Shown here: positions 1-8,764 of the stretch, piece by piece
Layout: the number at the start of each line of letters is the position of its first letter
Numbering within the stretch: the stretch's first letter is position 1
From: Sphingobacteriaceae bacterium
Lineage (GTDB): Bacteria; Bacteroidota; Bacteroidia; Sphingobacteriales; Sphingobacteriaceae
Direction of reading: 5' to 3'
Assembly: GCA_903642215.1 (NCBI GenBank)
Contig: CAHJWG010000001.1
Span: 620,001-684,000, forward strand
Length of the DNA stretch: 64,000 bases
The notes under the pieces: model-generated
The model's input: the letters and a program-made list of their open reading frames with translations, nothing else
Told to the model about the DNA's origin: nothing
Databases searched by the model: none
Made by a program: the position numbers and the translations under genes

Positions 1-606
1 CGGCCCATGTGCGCCCAACACCAGTGTTTTTTCAATATCTGCAGTTCTGCTTGGGCCGGTAATTGTAGAAATCATGCTGGGCAGGTTGTTTTTATACTTG
101 CTTTTAAGCAGTTTAAAACCATCTTTCAAATCTAAAACCAATTGCGAAGTATAAGCTAAAACGATATGTTGATGCGGATAAATGCTTAATCTTCTGCCAG
201 CTGAATTGCCGTTAGTAACTAAAATACTGCCATTACGGGCAATTAAAGCATCACATAAAGTTAATCCGACTTCTGCCTGCTCAAAATCCTTGTCGGTTTC
301 AAAATAAGGATATTCGTAAGTTTTAAGAATGTTTTGCAGATAACTTTCCCAGCAATATATTTTATGCCAGTTGCGCTGTTCGGCTAAAGTAAGCAGGTTT
401 TCGATAAACTGAATTTCATCTTCGCAAAATATAAACTGACCGGCAACAGCTGTAAACTGTTCGGCAAACATCAATTCCAACAAATCATCCTGCGCCGGAT
501 ATAAAGGCAAATCTTCCAGTTGCGGGTAAGGGTTGTCCCGTTTTTCGAGCAATGCCTTACGGATTTTTTTCAATAACTGCTCTTTCGGTGTCGTGTTATC
601 TTTCAT
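1..606 (-). CDS. LUD-domain (LutC/YkgG-like) protein, 3' end outside window
   Basis: Open minus-strand frame from an ATG at 606 to the window edge, giving 202 codons that start MKDNTTPKEQLLKK. The translation contains the conserved stretch GPSRTADIEKTLVLGAHGP that lies near the C-terminus of LUD-domain proteins, so probably only about 10-25 residues are missing. LutC-type proteins take part in lactate oxidation in Bacillus, but a lone LUD gene next to ftsH is a familiar arrangement in Bacteroidota and its substrate is not established there. It lies downstream of ftsH on the same strand, separated by a hairpin. The family call is good; the function is inferred. Confidence 0.85.
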   Translation of the reverse strand, partial: MKDNTTPKEQLLKKIRKALLEKRDNPYPQLEDLPLYPAQDDLLELMFAEQFTAVAGQFIFCEDEIQFIENLLTLAEQRNWHKIYCWESYLQNILKTYEYPYFETDKDFEQAEVGLTLCDALIARNGSILVTNGNSAGRRLSIYPHQHIVLAYTSQLVLDLKDGFKLLKSKYKNNLPSMISTITGPSRTADIEKTLVLGAHGP

Positions 607-617
607 TGCCAAAATAA

Positions 618-646
618 AAGCCACTATGCGTTAAACATAGTGGCTT
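618..646 (-). terminator. Hairpin terminator downstream of ftsH
   Basis: An 11-bp perfect stem (AAGCCACTATG with CATAGTGGCTT) and a 7-nt loop lie between the ftsH stop and the LUD gene start. A/T-rich flanks on both sides allow termination of ftsH transcripts. Confidence 0.7.
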
Positions 647-665
647 AAAAATAAGTTACAAAAAT

Positions 666-2780
666 TTATTCTGTTTTTGCGCTTGTATCTGTTTCTTCCG
701 GGTTTCTGGCAAATGTGCCTGAATGGTCGCTAACGCCTTCATGAACAAGATTTTGTTCAACCGGTTCCAAATTTCCGGAAGGGTCATCGCCATTTACAAA
801 TTCATCGTATGTGGTGCGATTTTCAAACGGGCGTTTTCCTAAAATTTCTTCCAGATCAGATTGGAAAAGGATCTCTTTTTCAAGCAGTTTGTTAGCCAAT
901 TTATCCAGTCCTTCCCGTTTATCAGTCAATAACTTTTTGGTGTTCTCATAAACTATTTTTACCAGATTACGAACTTCATCATCAATCAATTCTGATGTTT
1001 TATCAGAATAAGGCTTATTAAATTGATATTCGCCTTGTGTATCGTTAAAAGAAACATTACCAACCTTTTCATTCATCCCATAGATACTAACCATTGCATA
1101 AGCTAATTTGGTGATACGCTCTAAATCGTTTTGTGCACCGGTTGATATTTTGCTGAACACAATATCTTCTGCCACACGGCCTCCCATCGTCATGCATAAA
1201 CCATCCATTAATTGCTCAGTAGTATATAAAAATTGTTCTTTAGGTAGATATTGTGCATAACCTAATGCAGCAACACCACGCGGAACGATAGAAACTTTTA
1301 CTAACGGATCAGCATGTTCCAGGAACCAGCCGGCAATGGCATGTCCGGCTTCGTGGAAAGCAACAATTCTTTTTTCCTCAGGAGAAATGATCTTGTTTTT
1401 CTTTTCCAAACCACCGATTACACGATCAACAGCATCTTGAAAATCTTGCATATCAACAGCTTCCTTATTCTTACGGGCAGCAATCAAAGCGGCTTCATTA
1501 CAAACGTTAGCAATTTCTGCTCCGGCAAATCCCGGAGTTTGCGCAGAAAGTTTTTTGGCATCAACATCTGCTGCTGTTTTTACCGGCAATAAATGTACTT
1601 TAAAAATTTGTTCACGGCCGTTTAAATCCGGTTTATCGATAGAAACCTGTCTGTCAAAACGTCCCGGGCGCATCAAGGCTGAATCCAAAACATCGGGGCG
1701 GTTAGTTGCTGCTAAAATAATAATACCAGAATCTGTACCAAAACCATCCATTTCAACCAATAGTTGGTTCAAGGTATTTTCCCGTTCATCATTCCCGCCA
1801 ACAATATTATTTTTACCTCGCGCACGGCCAATTGCATCAATCTCATCGATAAAAATGATACAAGGTGCTTTATCTTTTGCCTGCTTAAACAAATCACGCA
1901 CACGGGATGCACCAACACCTACAAACATTTCCACAAAATCAGAACCTGAAAGTGAAAAGAATGGTACTTGTGCTTCGCCTGCTACTGCTTTTGCCAGCAA
2001 AGTTTTCCCGGTTCCCGGAGAGCCAACCAATAATGCACCTTTCGGTATTTTACCACCGAGGTTGGTATATTTTTTAGGATTTTTAAGGAAATCCACAATT
2101 TCCATTACTTCCTGTTTGGCTTCTTCTAATCCGGCAACATCATTAAAAGTAACGCTTACCTGAGATTCTTTGTCAAATAAAGTTGCTTTGGATTTACCGA
2201 TATTAAATATCTGGCCGCCCGGGCCACCGCCGGAACCACCGCCCATACGGCGCATAATCAGCATCCACATACCGGCAAATAAACCTACCATGATGATAGT
2301 TTGTACTAACCAGCTGGAAAAAATACTTTCATGTTGTTCGTAAGTAATCGGAATTTTTTGACTTTCCGGTACATCTTTTTGAGCATTTTGTACAGATTGT
2401 TTCAAGCTTTCATAAGAGGCATCGGTAAAATAATACTGTGCATTATCATTTGCCATATTAAAAGAACGTTTATCGCGTACAGCTGCATATTGCTGTTTAC
2501 TTAAACTATCCTTTTTAATATAAACTTCGGCTACAACTAAATCACCATTTTTGTAAGCAACGATTTTATCTACGTCGCCTTTTCTAAGCATATTACCTTC
2601 AAAAGTTTGAAAGTTAATAAGTGAGCCTCCGCTGCCGCCAAAAAAATAAGGTACAACCAGCAATCCGATTACGGCAATTGCATAAATCCACATAAAATTA
2701 AATTTAGGCGGTTTGGGTGTTGTTTTTTTATTTGGTATGCGGCGGATTGGTTTCTGATTTTCAGAGTTTTTTTCTTTCAT
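666..2780 (-). CDS. ftsH: ATP-dependent zinc metalloprotease FtsH
   Basis: A membrane-anchored AAA+ protease that degrades misfolded membrane and regulatory proteins. The 704 residues show a basic N-terminus, TM1 near 31-47, a periplasmic domain, TM2 near 157-175, Walker A GSPGTGKT at about 253-260, Walker B IIFIDEID near 308, the second region of homology near 355-377, and the zinc site HEAGH at 476-480. The acidic C-terminal tail is typical of the Bacteroidota form. The second Gly/Pro of Walker A is Ser (GSPGTGKT rather than GPPGTGKT). rsfS lies upstream on the same strand with a 47-nt gap, so the two may be co-transcribed. Confidence 0.98.
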   Translation of the reverse strand: MKEKNSENQKPIRRIPNKKTTPKPPKFNFMWIYAIAVIGLLVVPYFFGGSGGSLINFQTFEGNMLRKGDVDKIVAYKNGDLVVAEVYIKKDSLSKQQYAAVRDKRSFNMANDNAQYYFTDASYESLKQSVQNAQKDVPESQKIPITYEQHESIFSSWLVQTIIMVGLFAGMWMLIMRRMGGGSGGGPGGQIFNIGKSKATLFDKESQVSVTFNDVAGLEEAKQEVMEIVDFLKNPKKYTNLGGKIPKGALLVGSPGTGKTLLAKAVAGEAQVPFFSLSGSDFVEMFVGVGASRVRDLFKQAKDKAPCIIFIDEIDAIGRARGKNNIVGGNDERENTLNQLLVEMDGFGTDSGIIILAATNRPDVLDSALMRPGRFDRQVSIDKPDLNGREQIFKVHLLPVKTAADVDAKKLSAQTPGFAGAEIANVCNEAALIAARKNKEAVDMQDFQDAVDRVIGGLEKKNKIISPEEKRIVAFHEAGHAIAGWFLEHADPLVKVSIVPRGVAALGYAQYLPKEQFLYTTEQLMDGLCMTMGGRVAEDIVFSKISTGAQNDLERITKLAYAMVSIYGMNEKVGNVSFNDTQGEYQFNKPYSDKTSELIDDEVRNLVKIVYENTKKLLTDKREGLDKLANKLLEKEILFQSDLEEILGKRPFENRTTYDEFVNGDDPSGNLEPVEQNLVHEGVSDHSGTFARNPEETDTSAKTE

Positions 2781-2827
2781 TTTTTACAAACACATAGTTA
2801 CAAACTTACAAGACCAGAAAAATAATT

Positions 2828-3211
2828 TTAAGCACTTTTGTAAGATTTAAATTCGGCATCGCCCCACAATTCCTCTATCCCGTAAAACTCGCGTTTGTCT
2901 GTTTTAAATATGTGTACTACAACGTCTATATAATCTAACAAAATCCACTCTCCATATTCAAAGCCTTCCTTTCTCCAAGGGTCCTGTTGCAAGGCTTTAT
3001 AAACTTCTTCTTCTACACTGCCGGCAATGGCTTTTACCTGAGTGGTAGATTCTGCATGGCAGATTACAAAATAATCTGACACTGAACTGCGGATATTTCT
3101 GAGGTCTAATCTAACAATATCATTACCTTTTTTTTCCTGAATACCGTTGATAACAATTTCTGAAATTAAGGCTGATTCTAATTTATTCTTGTTTATTACC
3201 ATTAAAAACAC
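2828..3211 (-). CDS. rsfS: Ribosomal silencing factor RsfS (Iojap)
   Basis: A 127-residue RsfS/YbeB/Iojap protein. This family binds L14 of the large ribosomal subunit and blocks subunit joining under starvation. Recognisable features are the region around DLRNIRSSVSDYFVICHAES and the motif WILLDYIDVVVHIF, both typical of the family. Start is uncertain: Met1 (3211) or Met4 (MVINKN, 3202). It is divergent from birA across a 39-nt gap. Confidence 0.93.
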   Translation of the reverse strand: MFLMVINKNKLESALISEIVINGIQEKKGNDIVRLDLRNIRSSVSDYFVICHAESTTQVKAIAGSVEEEVYKALQQDPWRKEGFEYGEWILLDYIDVVVHIFKTDKREFYGIEELWGDAEFKSYKSA

Positions 3212-3250
3212 TTAGTTTTGAAAACGAATTCATAGACGTTTTATTCTACT

Positions 3251-4027
3251 TTGCAAAATAACATAATTTCCGGTGCATTTGTTGGACAAAATATTCTGAC
3301 TTTTAAGGAGATAACGTCTACAAATGACCTTACAAAAGAATTGGTGGCAAATTCCACGCCATTACCAGAAGGAACAGTCATTATGGCAGAATATCAAACT
3401 GCCGGAAAAGGGCAGCAACAAAATGGCTGGTTTAGCGAAGCCGGCAAAAATTTAACCTTCAGCATTCTTTTATTTCCGGCATTTTTATCTCCCGGTAACA
3501 CTTTCCAGCTTTTAGCAGCAATCAGTTTAGGCGTAATCAAGCCTTTACAAAAACTTTTAGGCGATAGCATCCGCATAAAATGGCCGAATGATATTTATTA
3601 CGGGCAAAAGAAGCTCGGTGGCATTTTGATAGAAAATATTCTGGCCGGCAACACGGTTAAACACGCTGTAATTGGTATCGGGATAAACGTTAACCAAGAA
3701 AATTTCCCTGCTCATTTACCAAATCCGGTTTCAATAAAGCAGATTATTCAAAAAGAAAGTAGGTTAAAAGAAGTATTATTAGAAATTTGCGCCGGGATAG
3801 AATTTTATTACCTGAAGTTAAAAAGTGCGGATTTTGCAGAAATTAAACAGGAATATCTGGATAACCTTTACGGTTTCGGGCAGGAGCTGCTTTTTAAATC
3901 CAACGAAGAAATTTTTGAAGGAGAAATTTGCATAGTAAACCATTTGGGTATGCTGGGTATCAAAAGGAAAAAGGAAATTGAATTTTTTAATCTGAAACAG
4001 ATCAAATTTATTTTTAACGAATCATGA
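3251..4027 (+). CDS. birA: Biotin--[acetyl-CoA-carboxylase] ligase, catalytic domain only
   Basis: Transfers biotin to the carrier domain of biotin-dependent carboxylases. The frame has no ATG before residue 45, so translation most likely starts at TTG 3251 (MQNNIISG), which suits the family length (258 aa). Visible motifs are STNDLTKE, TAGKGQQQNGW (the biotinyl-AMP loop, usually GRGRxGR-like) and KWPNDIYYGQKKLGGIL. The N-terminal DNA-binding domain of E. coli BirA is absent, so it is not expected to repress transcription. It carries one copy of the dispersed motif (3765-3776) and overlaps the next gene by 4 nt. Confidence 0.93.
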   Translation: MQNNIISGAFVGQNILTFKEITSTNDLTKELVANSTPLPEGTVIMAEYQTAGKGQQQNGWFSEAGKNLTFSILLFPAFLSPGNTFQLLAAISLGVIKPLQKLLGDSIRIKWPNDIYYGQKKLGGILIENILAGNTVKHAVIGIGINVNQENFPAHLPNPVSIKQIIQKESRLKEVLLEICAGIEFYYLKLKSADFAEIKQEYLDNLYGFGQELLFKSNEEIFEGEICIVNHLGMLGIKRKKEIEFFNLKQIKFIFNES

Positions 4028-4470
4028 AAAAATTAACCCTGATTATCATTACAGCTTTATTAAGCACCGGTTTATCCGCACAAATTCTGCAGCCGGTAAA
4101 ATGGTCATACGCTGCAAAAAAAACCAGTAAAACAGAAGCCGTTTTACTGCTAAAAGCAACGATAGACCAAGGCTGGCATATCTATTCTACGCAGCAAAAA
4201 GAGGGCGGCCCGATAAAAACTTCAATCACGTTTACACCTTCAAAAGATTATGCCATAAACGGAGCATTGGCAGAACCGAAACCGGTAACCAAGTTTGAGC
4301 AGGTTTTTAAAATGAATGTTAACTATTTTGAAAAGGCAGTCATCTTTCAGCAAAAAATAAAACTAAAGAAAGACCAAACCAGCATTAAAGGCCAGTTAGA
4401 ATACATGGTTTGTAATGATAAGCAATGCCTTCCGCCAGATAATGTTGATTTCGATATTCCGATTAAGTAA
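4024..4470 (+). CDS. Secreted DsbD N-terminal-domain-like protein
   Basis: A 148-residue protein with a cleavable signal peptide (MKKLTLIIITALLSTGLSAQ). The remainder resembles the N-terminal periplasmic domain of thiol:disulfide interchange protein DsbD. The paired cysteines of that domain appear in MVCNDKQCLPPDNVDF. No membrane or thioredoxin domains follow, so it is a stand-alone domain that may exchange disulfides with another periplasmic partner (inference). The start overlaps the birA stop as ATGA, which implies translational coupling. Confidence 0.8.
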   Translation: MKKLTLIIITALLSTGLSAQILQPVKWSYAAKKTSKTEAVLLLKATIDQGWHIYSTQQKEGGPIKTSITFTPSKDYAINGALAEPKPVTKFEQVFKMNVNYFEKAVIFQQKIKLKKDQTSIKGQLEYMVCNDKQCLPPDNVDFDIPIK

Positions 4471-4506
4471 CTATTAAGCAGTTATTTAAATAATATTTTT
4501 ATAAAA

Positions 4507-5490
4507 ATGAGTATTCCCATAGAAAATATAGGTGTGTTTACTTCCGGTGGTGATGCGCCGGGGATGAACGCAGCCATCCGTGCCGTTGTGCGTACGGCGT
4601 TGTATTATAACATCCAGGTTACCGGAATCCGGCGCGGTTACGAAGGCATGATCAACGGCGATATGTTTATAATGGATCGCCGCTCGGTTGCCAACATTGT
4701 GCAGCGCGGCGGCACGATATTAAAAACAGCCCGCAGCGAACTTTTTAGAACGCCTGAAGGACGGAAAATAGCTTACGGCCAATTGCAAAAATACAATGTA
4801 GATGCTTTGGTAGCTATTGGCGGCGATGGTACGTTTACCGGTGCAAAAATTTTTGGACAGGAATTTAATATGCCGATTGTTGGTTTGCCCGGGACAATCG
4901 ATAACGATTTGTTTGGTACTGATTTTACCATCGGTTACGATACTGCCATAAATACGGTGGTAAACGCAGTAGATAAAATCCGCGATACGGCCGAATCACA
5001 TGATCGTTTGTTTATTGTGGAAGTGATGGGCCGTGATTGTGGTTTGATTGCTTTACGAACCGGAATTGCAACCGGTGCGGAAGCAATTTTGATCCCGGAA
5101 ACAAAAACTACCGGCATCGACTCTGTTTTTGCCCGTTTGGAAAGAGACCGCCGGCATAAATCATCTAAAATTATTATTGTTGCCGAAGCAGAAGAAGCCG
5201 GCGGCGCATTTGAAATTGGCGATCAGATTAAAGAGAAATATCCTAATTATGATACGCGCGTTTCTATTTTGGGCCACATCCAGCGTGGTGGTATGCCAAC
5301 CTGTATGGATCGTGTTTTAGCAAGCCGTGTAGGCGTTGCAGCTGTAGAAGGTTTACTTGACGGACACCGGAACGAAATGGTTGGCTTGGTGCACAACGAT
5401 ATCAAGTTTACAGATTTTGATCATGCCGTTAAACATAATACAGAGATCAACCCTAACTTTTTAAAAATTGTAGAAATTTTATCGTTGTAA
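4507..5490 (+). CDS. pfkA: ATP-dependent 6-phosphofructokinase
   Basis: Phosphorylates fructose 6-phosphate in glycolysis. At 327 residues it has the usual bacterial PfkA length. Motifs in order: GGDAPGMN (14-21), RRGYEG, GGDGTF near 105, the catalytic loop PGTIDND (128-134), MGRDCG near 174 and HIQRGG near 257. Gly at the position following GGDG is consistent with ATP rather than PPi use. It is followed by an inverted pair of the dispersed motif acting as a likely terminator. Confidence 0.98.
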   Translation: MSIPIENIGVFTSGGDAPGMNAAIRAVVRTALYYNIQVTGIRRGYEGMINGDMFIMDRRSVANIVQRGGTILKTARSELFRTPEGRKIAYGQLQKYNVDALVAIGGDGTFTGAKIFGQEFNMPIVGLPGTIDNDLFGTDFTIGYDTAINTVVNAVDKIRDTAESHDRLFIVEVMGRDCGLIALRTGIATGAEAILIPETKTTGIDSVFARLERDRRHKSSKIIIVAEAEEAGGAFEIGDQIKEKYPNYDTRVSILGHIQRGGMPTCMDRVLASRVGVAAVEGLLDGHRNEMVGLVHNDIKFTDFDHAVKHNTEINPNFLKIVEILSL

Positions 5491-5493
5491 GAT

Positions 5494-5564
5494 TTATGTG
5501 CTAAAAGAAGTAGTCAACTCCCTCTCCTTTAGAGTGGGCTGGGGCTACTTCTTTTAGCACATAA
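5494..5564. terminator. 20-bp inverted repeat built from two copies of the dispersed motif
   Basis: The left arm at 5494-5513 contains GCTAAAAGAAGTAG and the right arm at 5545-5564 is its exact 20-nt reverse complement. The 31-nt loop contains CCCTCTCCTTTAGAGTGGGC, itself a weak inverted repeat. It sits between the convergent pfkA and nucleotidase genes, so it probably works as a bidirectional terminator. Confidence 0.75.
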
Positions 5565-5567
5565 AAA

Positions 5568-6095
5568 TCAAAGTAGTTTTGCAGCAACTTCTTCCCAGGT
5601 ATTTACCCGTTCAAATTCTGTTATCAGTTTGTTATGCGGAGAGGTAAAAAGCAGCGGCCGACCGTCAAACGCAGTAAAATTGCGGCTGCGGTCATCAATC
5701 ATCACATCAACATTAACTATTTTTAAGCCGCAAAAAATAGTGCGCTGCCATGGGATAAACGGAAAATGATCTGCCAGCCAATCTACTTTATCTTCCAGCG
5801 AATTGCGAAATTCCATTGCTGCAGAAACAATAAAAACATCGTATTTCTGGTCTAATTCTTTAACCACGCGCTGGCTGTCTTTAATCACTTCCAAATCGCG
5901 GAAAAACCCTTTTTCATAAATGTGTTTTCTAAAATCTCCGGCAATATGTTCTGGTAAAATATGATAAAATTCTTCCCCGTCGGCTTGTGCTCTTAATGCT
6001 ATTTCCGGATGATCGCGTTTATAAAGTGCTTCAAATTTGGCAATTACATCTGCCATCACTTCGTCCATATCTATCGCAATGCGTTGTTTTTCCAT
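5568..6095 (-). CDS. 5'(3')-deoxyribonucleotidase-like HAD phosphatase
   Basis: HAD-superfamily protein of the NT5C (deoxyribonucleotidase) type, expected to dephosphorylate deoxynucleoside monophosphates. I place the start at ATG 6095 (MEKQRIAIDMDEVMADV) because motif I, DMDEV, should lie near the N-terminus. The open frame extends 16 residues further upstream without family resemblance. Later motifs are FIVSAAMEF (motif II region) and VDVMIDDRSRNF (motif IV). It is convergent with pfkA. Confidence 0.88.
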   Translation of the reverse strand: MEKQRIAIDMDEVMADVIAKFEALYKRDHPEIALRAQADGEEFYHILPEHIAGDFRKHIYEKGFFRDLEVIKDSQRVVKELDQKYDVFIVSAAMEFRNSLEDKVDWLADHFPFIPWQRTIFCGLKIVNVDVMIDDRSRNFTAFDGRPLLFTSPHNKLITEFERVNTWEEVAAKLL

Positions 6096-6164
6096 GATTG
6101 TATTGATAACTTGTTCTGCAAATTGAAAAAAATATATCAGCATTCACACAAATCAGTTGCATTT

Positions 6165-6176
6165 ATACTGTTTTTA
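6165..6176 (-). repeat. Dispersed motif copy upstream of rpsP
   Basis: Exact copy of TAAAAACAGTAT (reverse strand) in the spacer between the nucleotidase and rpsP, about 32 nt upstream of the -7 box. Confidence 0.8.
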
Positions 6177-6207
6177 GCAATGTTTTTTTATATCCTGAAT
6201 ATTTTTA

Positions 6208-6215
6208 TACTTTTG
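6208..6215 (+). promoter_or_regulatory. Putative rpsP promoter, -7 box
   Basis: TACTTTTG matches the Bacteroidota -7 consensus TAnnTTTG and lies 53 nt before the rpsP start. The -33 region is T-rich without a clear TTG. Confidence 0.5.
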
Positions 6216-6268
6216 CAGCCCCGCACAAAAAAGTTCCGGGGAATATGTTGAATACATAAAATTTAAAA

Positions 6269-6775
6269 ATGGCAACTAAAATCAGATTACAAAGACACGG
6301 TAAAAAAGGCAAACCCTTTTATTACATTGTGGTAGCAGATGCCCGCGCGCCGAGAGATGGCCGTTTCATCGAACGTTTAGGTTCTTATAACCCGAACACT
6401 AACCCGGCAACTATTAATATCGATTTCGATAAAACATTGGATTGGGTTAACACAGGCGCAGAACCAACCGATACCTGCCGTGCAATTTTGGCTTACAGAG
6501 GTGTAATGTACAAAAAGCATTTGCAGGGCGGTGTTAAAAAAGGTGCGTTAACAACAGAGCAGGCAGATGAAAAATTTGCAGCTTGGGTAGAGCAAAAAGA
6601 AAATAAAATTAGCGGCAAGAAAACAGATTTAGGTTCTGCAAAAGATGAAGCACGCAAAGCCGCTTTAGCTGCAGAAGCCAAGAAAAATACGGATCGTGCT
6701 GCTGCAATTGTTGCAAAAAATACACCTCCGGCAGCACCGGTTGCTGAAGTAACCGAAGAAGCTCCTGCCGAATAA
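6269..6775 (+). CDS. rpsP: 30S ribosomal protein S16 with acidic/Ala-rich tail
   Basis: The first 80 or so residues are a standard S16 (MATKIRLQRHGKKGKPFYYI, followed by APRDGRFIERLGSYNP). The rest of the 168 residues is a Lys/Ala/Glu-rich tail ending in PAPVAEVTEEAPAE-like sequence, a common extension in Bacteroidota that can hinder length-based annotation. It heads an rpsP-rimM pair separated by a hairpin. Confidence 0.97.
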   Translation: MATKIRLQRHGKKGKPFYYIVVADARAPRDGRFIERLGSYNPNTNPATINIDFDKTLDWVNTGAEPTDTCRAILAYRGVMYKKHLQGGVKKGALTTEQADEKFAAWVEQKENKISGKKTDLGSAKDEARKAALAAEAKKNTDRAAAIVAKNTPPAAPVAEVTEEAPAE

Positions 6776-6795
6776 TTTAATCTAAAATATTTATC

Positions 6796-6837
6796 GTATA
6801 GCGAAGTGCTTTCTGCCACAGGAAGACTTCGCTATAC
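6796..6837 (+). terminator. Hairpin between rpsP and rimM
   Basis: A 12-bp perfect inverted repeat (GTATAGCGAAGT with ACTTCGCTATAC) with an 18-nt loop, followed by TTGTTTT. It could terminate or attenuate transcription between rpsP and rimM. Confidence 0.6.
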
Positions 6838-6855
6838 TTGTTTTAAGCCCTTTTT

Positions 6856-7383
6856 ATGATGAATACAGAAGATTATTTCCATTTAGGTGCTGTTACCAAA
6901 ACGCGTGGCTTAAAAGGTGAATTACAGGTTTTTATAACTTTTGATGAACCGGAAAAGCTGAAGTTTACCAATTTATTTATTGAACTTGCCGGCAAACTGG
7001 TTCCGTATTTTGTAACCCTTTTTAAGATTCCGCAAAAAAATATCGCTTACCTGCAACTGGAAGATATTGACACCATTGAAAAAGCTGCTTTATTAGTAAA
7101 AAAAGATATTTACCTGCCCAATAAAATCAAACCCAAAAAGAAAAAAAGTGATTTTGGTTTAAAAGATCTGCTCAATTTTATTGCAGTTGATGTAAATGAA
7201 GGCGAGTTGGGCGAAATTATAGAAATCCATGAATTTCCGCAGCAGTTAGTTGCTACCGTTCCTTACAAAAATTGTGAAGTGCTTTTCCCCTTAAACGAAA
7301 GCATTATCAAAAGTATTGATGTGGTAAAAGGAGTAGTGCTGATAGATTTGCCGGAAGGTTTGCTGGATGTTTATCTGGATTGA
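6856..7383 (+). CDS. rimM: Ribosome maturation factor RimM
   Basis: A 175-residue RimM, which assists maturation of the head of the 30S subunit. The N-terminal domain starts with FHLGAVTKTRGLKGELQVF and the C-terminal PRC-barrel-like domain has GELGEIIEIHEFPQQLV. Position between rpsP and trmD matches the classic rpsP-rimM-trmD-rplS order. Confidence 0.95.
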   Translation: MMNTEDYFHLGAVTKTRGLKGELQVFITFDEPEKLKFTNLFIELAGKLVPYFVTLFKIPQKNIAYLQLEDIDTIEKAALLVKKDIYLPNKIKPKKKKSDFGLKDLLNFIAVDVNEGELGEIIEIHEFPQQLVATVPYKNCEVLFPLNESIIKSIDVVKGVVLIDLPEGLLDVYLD

Positions 7384-7409
7384 TCGGCTTAGGTTGAAGC
7401 TAAGATCGT

Positions 7410-7679
7410 TTAATAGTGGCCTTTAGGAGAAAGAATATTTAAGATATAAATTTCATTTTGATCCGAAATCTTATAAATTATCCTGTGTTCCTAAGTAATT
7501 CTTCTCGACCATCTTCCAGATAATTGGTGTTTTAAAGGTTCGGGTTTTCCAATTCCTTCGTAGGGGTTTTCCCGTATCGCATCAATTAGGTCCTGTATTT
7601 TCTTTTGAATAGCTTTATTTCCAGATGTTTTTCAATACTGTAAATCTCGGATTGCTTTAGGAGAACAAGTTACTTCCAT
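7410..7679 (-). pseudogene. YoeB-family toxin, inactivated by two in-frame stops
   Basis: Reading from ATG 7679 to TAA 7410-7412 gives 89 codons that follow the YoeB family: MEVTCSPKAIRDLQY, then the recognisable block NPYEGIGKPEPLKHQLSG, RWSRRIT, EHRIIYKI and a final HY. Codon 16 is TGA (7632-7634), where the family normally has Trp. Codon 63 is TAG (7491-7493), where a Glu is expected before EHR. The ATG overlaps the antitoxin stop by 10 nt, the usual arrangement. Both lesions are single-base changes, so the toxin looks recently lost. Confidence 0.88.
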
Positions 7680-7867
7680 AAATCTTCAGTCCGGATTTTT
7701 ACTCCTTTGCCGTTTTTTATGTCTTCTTCAGCCTGAAGAATTTCAGCAACAAATTCTGAGTTGTAGATACTTTTTTCTTCTTCAAAAGTAATTTTCAAAG
7801 CATTTAAAACAGCTTTAACAGCGGTTAACTGTTCTTCATTATCAGGATGTACAATCAATGTTCCCAT
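7670..7867 (-). CDS. Antitoxin of the decayed YoeB-type module
   Basis: A 65-residue acidic protein (MGTLIVHPDNEEQLTAVKAV) of the short DUF2683-like antitoxin type often encoded ahead of RelE/YoeB toxins in Bacteroidota. The reading frame is intact. Its partner immediately downstream carries two stop codons, so it may now be an orphan or neutralise a related toxin elsewhere (inference). Confidence 0.75.
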   Translation of the reverse strand: MGTLIVHPDNEEQLTAVKAVLNALKITFEEEKSIYNSEFVAEILQAEEDIKNGKGVKIRTEDLWK

Positions 7868-7946
7868 AAATCAAAAATAAAATTTTTATAATTACGAATC
7901 ATTATTTCAGCTAGCTTTCTCCTTTCCGCCTTTCTCCTCAAGACCT

Positions 7947-7954
7947 TATCTTTG
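7947..7954 (+). promoter_or_regulatory. Possible trmD -7 box abutting the start codon
   Basis: TATCTTTG fits TAnnTTTG and ends 4 nt before the trmD ATG. If used, the transcript would start at or near the start codon (leaderless). No convincing -33 TTG is seen. Confidence 0.35.
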
Positions 7955-7958
7955 CCGA

Positions 7959-8633
7959 ATGCGTTTTGATATCATCACCGTTTTGCCTGGCTTGCTCGAT
8001 AGTCCGTTTGCACATTCTATTTTGCAGCGTGCACAGAAAAAAGGAATTACAGAAATTTACGTTCATAACTTGCGCGATTATACTACCAACAAGCAAAAAA
8101 GTGTGGATGATTATCAATATGGCGGCGGAAGCGGAATGGTAATGACGGTTGAACCTTTTGCCAATTGCATCAATCACCTTAAAACGCAACGGGATTACGA
8201 TGAAATCATTTTTATGACACCGGATGGCCAAACCCTTAATCAACAGATCGCTAATAACTTATCCGTTAAAAAAAGCATTATCATTTTATGCGGACATTAT
8301 AAGGGCATCGATCAGCGTATCCGCGATACGTTTGTAACACGAGAAATTTCTGTGGGCGATTATGTACTTTCCGGTGGAGAGTTGCCTGCTGCGGTTTTGG
8401 TTGATGCTGTTGTTAGGTTGATTCCGGGTGTCTTGTCGGATGAAACTTCTGCCCTGTCAGATTCTTTTCAGGATGGATTGCTGGATGCGCCTTTATATAC
8501 GCGGCCGGCAGAATGGAACGGACAAGCAGTGCCGCCGATTTTATTAAGCGGCAACACGCCGGAAATTGAAAAGTGGCGGCATGAACAAGCTTTAGAACGA
8601 ACAAAAACGCGTCGCCCGGATTTACTTTCCTGA
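7959..8633 (+). CDS. trmD: tRNA (guanine37-N1)-methyltransferase TrmD
   Basis: SPOUT-class enzyme that makes m1G37 and prevents +1 frameshifting. The 224 residues start [20 protein letters not shown]. The SAM-binding trefoil knot is represented by [21 protein letters not shown] and [14 protein letters not shown]. Length is normal. It lies between the decayed toxin module and rplS. Confidence 0.97.
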   Translation: MRFDIITVLPGLLDSPFAHSILQRAQKKGITEIYVHNLRDYTTNKQKSVDDYQYGGGSGMVMTVEPFANCINHLKTQRDYDEIIFMTPDGQTLNQQIANNLSVKKSIIILCGHYKGIDQRIRDTFVTREISVGDYVLSGGELPAAVLVDAVVRLIPGVLSDETSALSDSFQDGLLDAPLYTRPAEWNGQAVPPILLSGNTPEIEKWRHEQALERTKTRRPDLLS

Positions 8634-8764
8634 TTTTACACCTGTTTGTGAATAAAAACAGAAATGTGGAAAATTTGAAATCTATCTTTTATAATTAATT
8701 TAAAATCCCTATAATTGCAATCCGATTTTTACGGGCTAAAAATCGTTATTAAGAGCTAAAAATC

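Noticed and set aside
1555-2163. 202-codon plus-strand ORF within ftsH
   Set aside because: Antisense shadow of the conserved AAA domain; no family resemblance and no promoter.
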